Shown: positions 5,111 to 5,152 of the stretch, piece after piece | Numbering within the stretch: the first letter of the stretch is position 1 | Layout: each line of letters starts with the position of its first letter | NCBI GenBank assembly: GCA_029933535.1 | Contig: JAOZNZ010000271.1 | Span: 1 to 5,152 of the forward strand | DNA from: a bacterium | GTDB lineage: Bacteria; Auribacterota; UBA3054; B51-G9 | DNA length: 5,152 nucleotides | Reading direction: 5' to 3' | Translations under genes and position numbers: made by a program | The notes under the pieces: generated by a model | Databases searched by the model: none | Seen by the model: only the letters and a program-made list of their open reading frames with translations | Told to the model about the DNA's origin: nothing

Positions 5111-5152
5111 ATGTCGAAAAAAGCTGATATCGGTGTCGTTGGACTCGCAGTA
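5111..5152 (+). CDS. gnd: 6-phosphogluconate dehydrogenase (decarboxylating), 3'-truncated by window edge
   Basis: Only 14 residues are inside the window: MSKKADIGVVGLAV. This is the very start of the N-terminal Rossmann fold, and IGVVGLAV (followed in the family by MG.NL) is the characteristic nucleotide-binding loop of Gnd, GxxGLAxMG. The enzyme oxidatively decarboxylates 6-phosphogluconate to ribulose 5-phosphate with NADP+ or NAD+. A strong ribosome-binding site precedes it. Related beta-hydroxyacid dehydrogenases share the fold, but the LAV wording right after GVVG is typical of Gnd. The rest of the gene lies outside. Its presence after a LarA-like epimerase and KDG genes suggests a local sugar-acid cluster. 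Confidence 0.85.
   Translation, partial: MSKKADIGVVGLAV

Overview
The window is an AT-rich bacterial segment with five genes, all on the + strand: the 3' part of uxaC (uronate isomerase), an SDR-family D-mannonate oxidoreductase (fructuronate reductase), kdgK (2-keto-3-deoxygluconate kinase, PfkB family), a LarA-like nickel-pincer racemase/epimerase homologue (DUF2088), and the first 14 codons of gnd (6-phosphogluconate dehydrogenase). The gene content points to a heterotroph that uses hexuronates, for example from pectin or glucuronoxylan. The low GC, the patchy use of Shine-Dalgarno sites and the style of the intergenic repeats suggest the Bacteroidota/Ignavibacteriota side of the tree. That placement is inference, not proof.

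Layout: uxaC 3' end (1-977); repeat-filled spacer (978-1359); SDR gene (1360-2181); AT-rich spacer with direct and inverted repeats (2182-2388); kdgK (2389-3468); repeat spacer (3469-3642); larA-like gene (3643-4899); repeat spacer (4900-5110); gnd start (5111-5152). All four spacers are 170-380 bp, unusually long for co-directional genes of one pathway, and all are dominated by short repeats and inverted repeats. Three of them (1069-1238, 3470-3624, 4899-5028) carry one related element whose arms are built from 9-mers of the form AATTnnnnT and a 7-mer AATTTCT, around a shared core.

How the genes fit together: UxaC converts glucuronate to fructuronate, the SDR enzyme reduces fructuronate to D-mannonate, a mannonate dehydratase (UxuA, not in this window) would make 2-keto-3-deoxygluconate, and KdgK phosphorylates that to KDPG. 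The LarA homologue is not part of the textbook pathway. Members of this superfamily racemise or epimerise 2-hydroxyacids, and a D-gluconate 2-epimerase activity has been reported among them. Placed between mannonate and 6-phosphogluconate genes, the most interesting hypothesis is that it interconverts D-mannonate and D-gluconate, which would connect hexuronate breakdown to the pentose phosphate pathway through Gnd.
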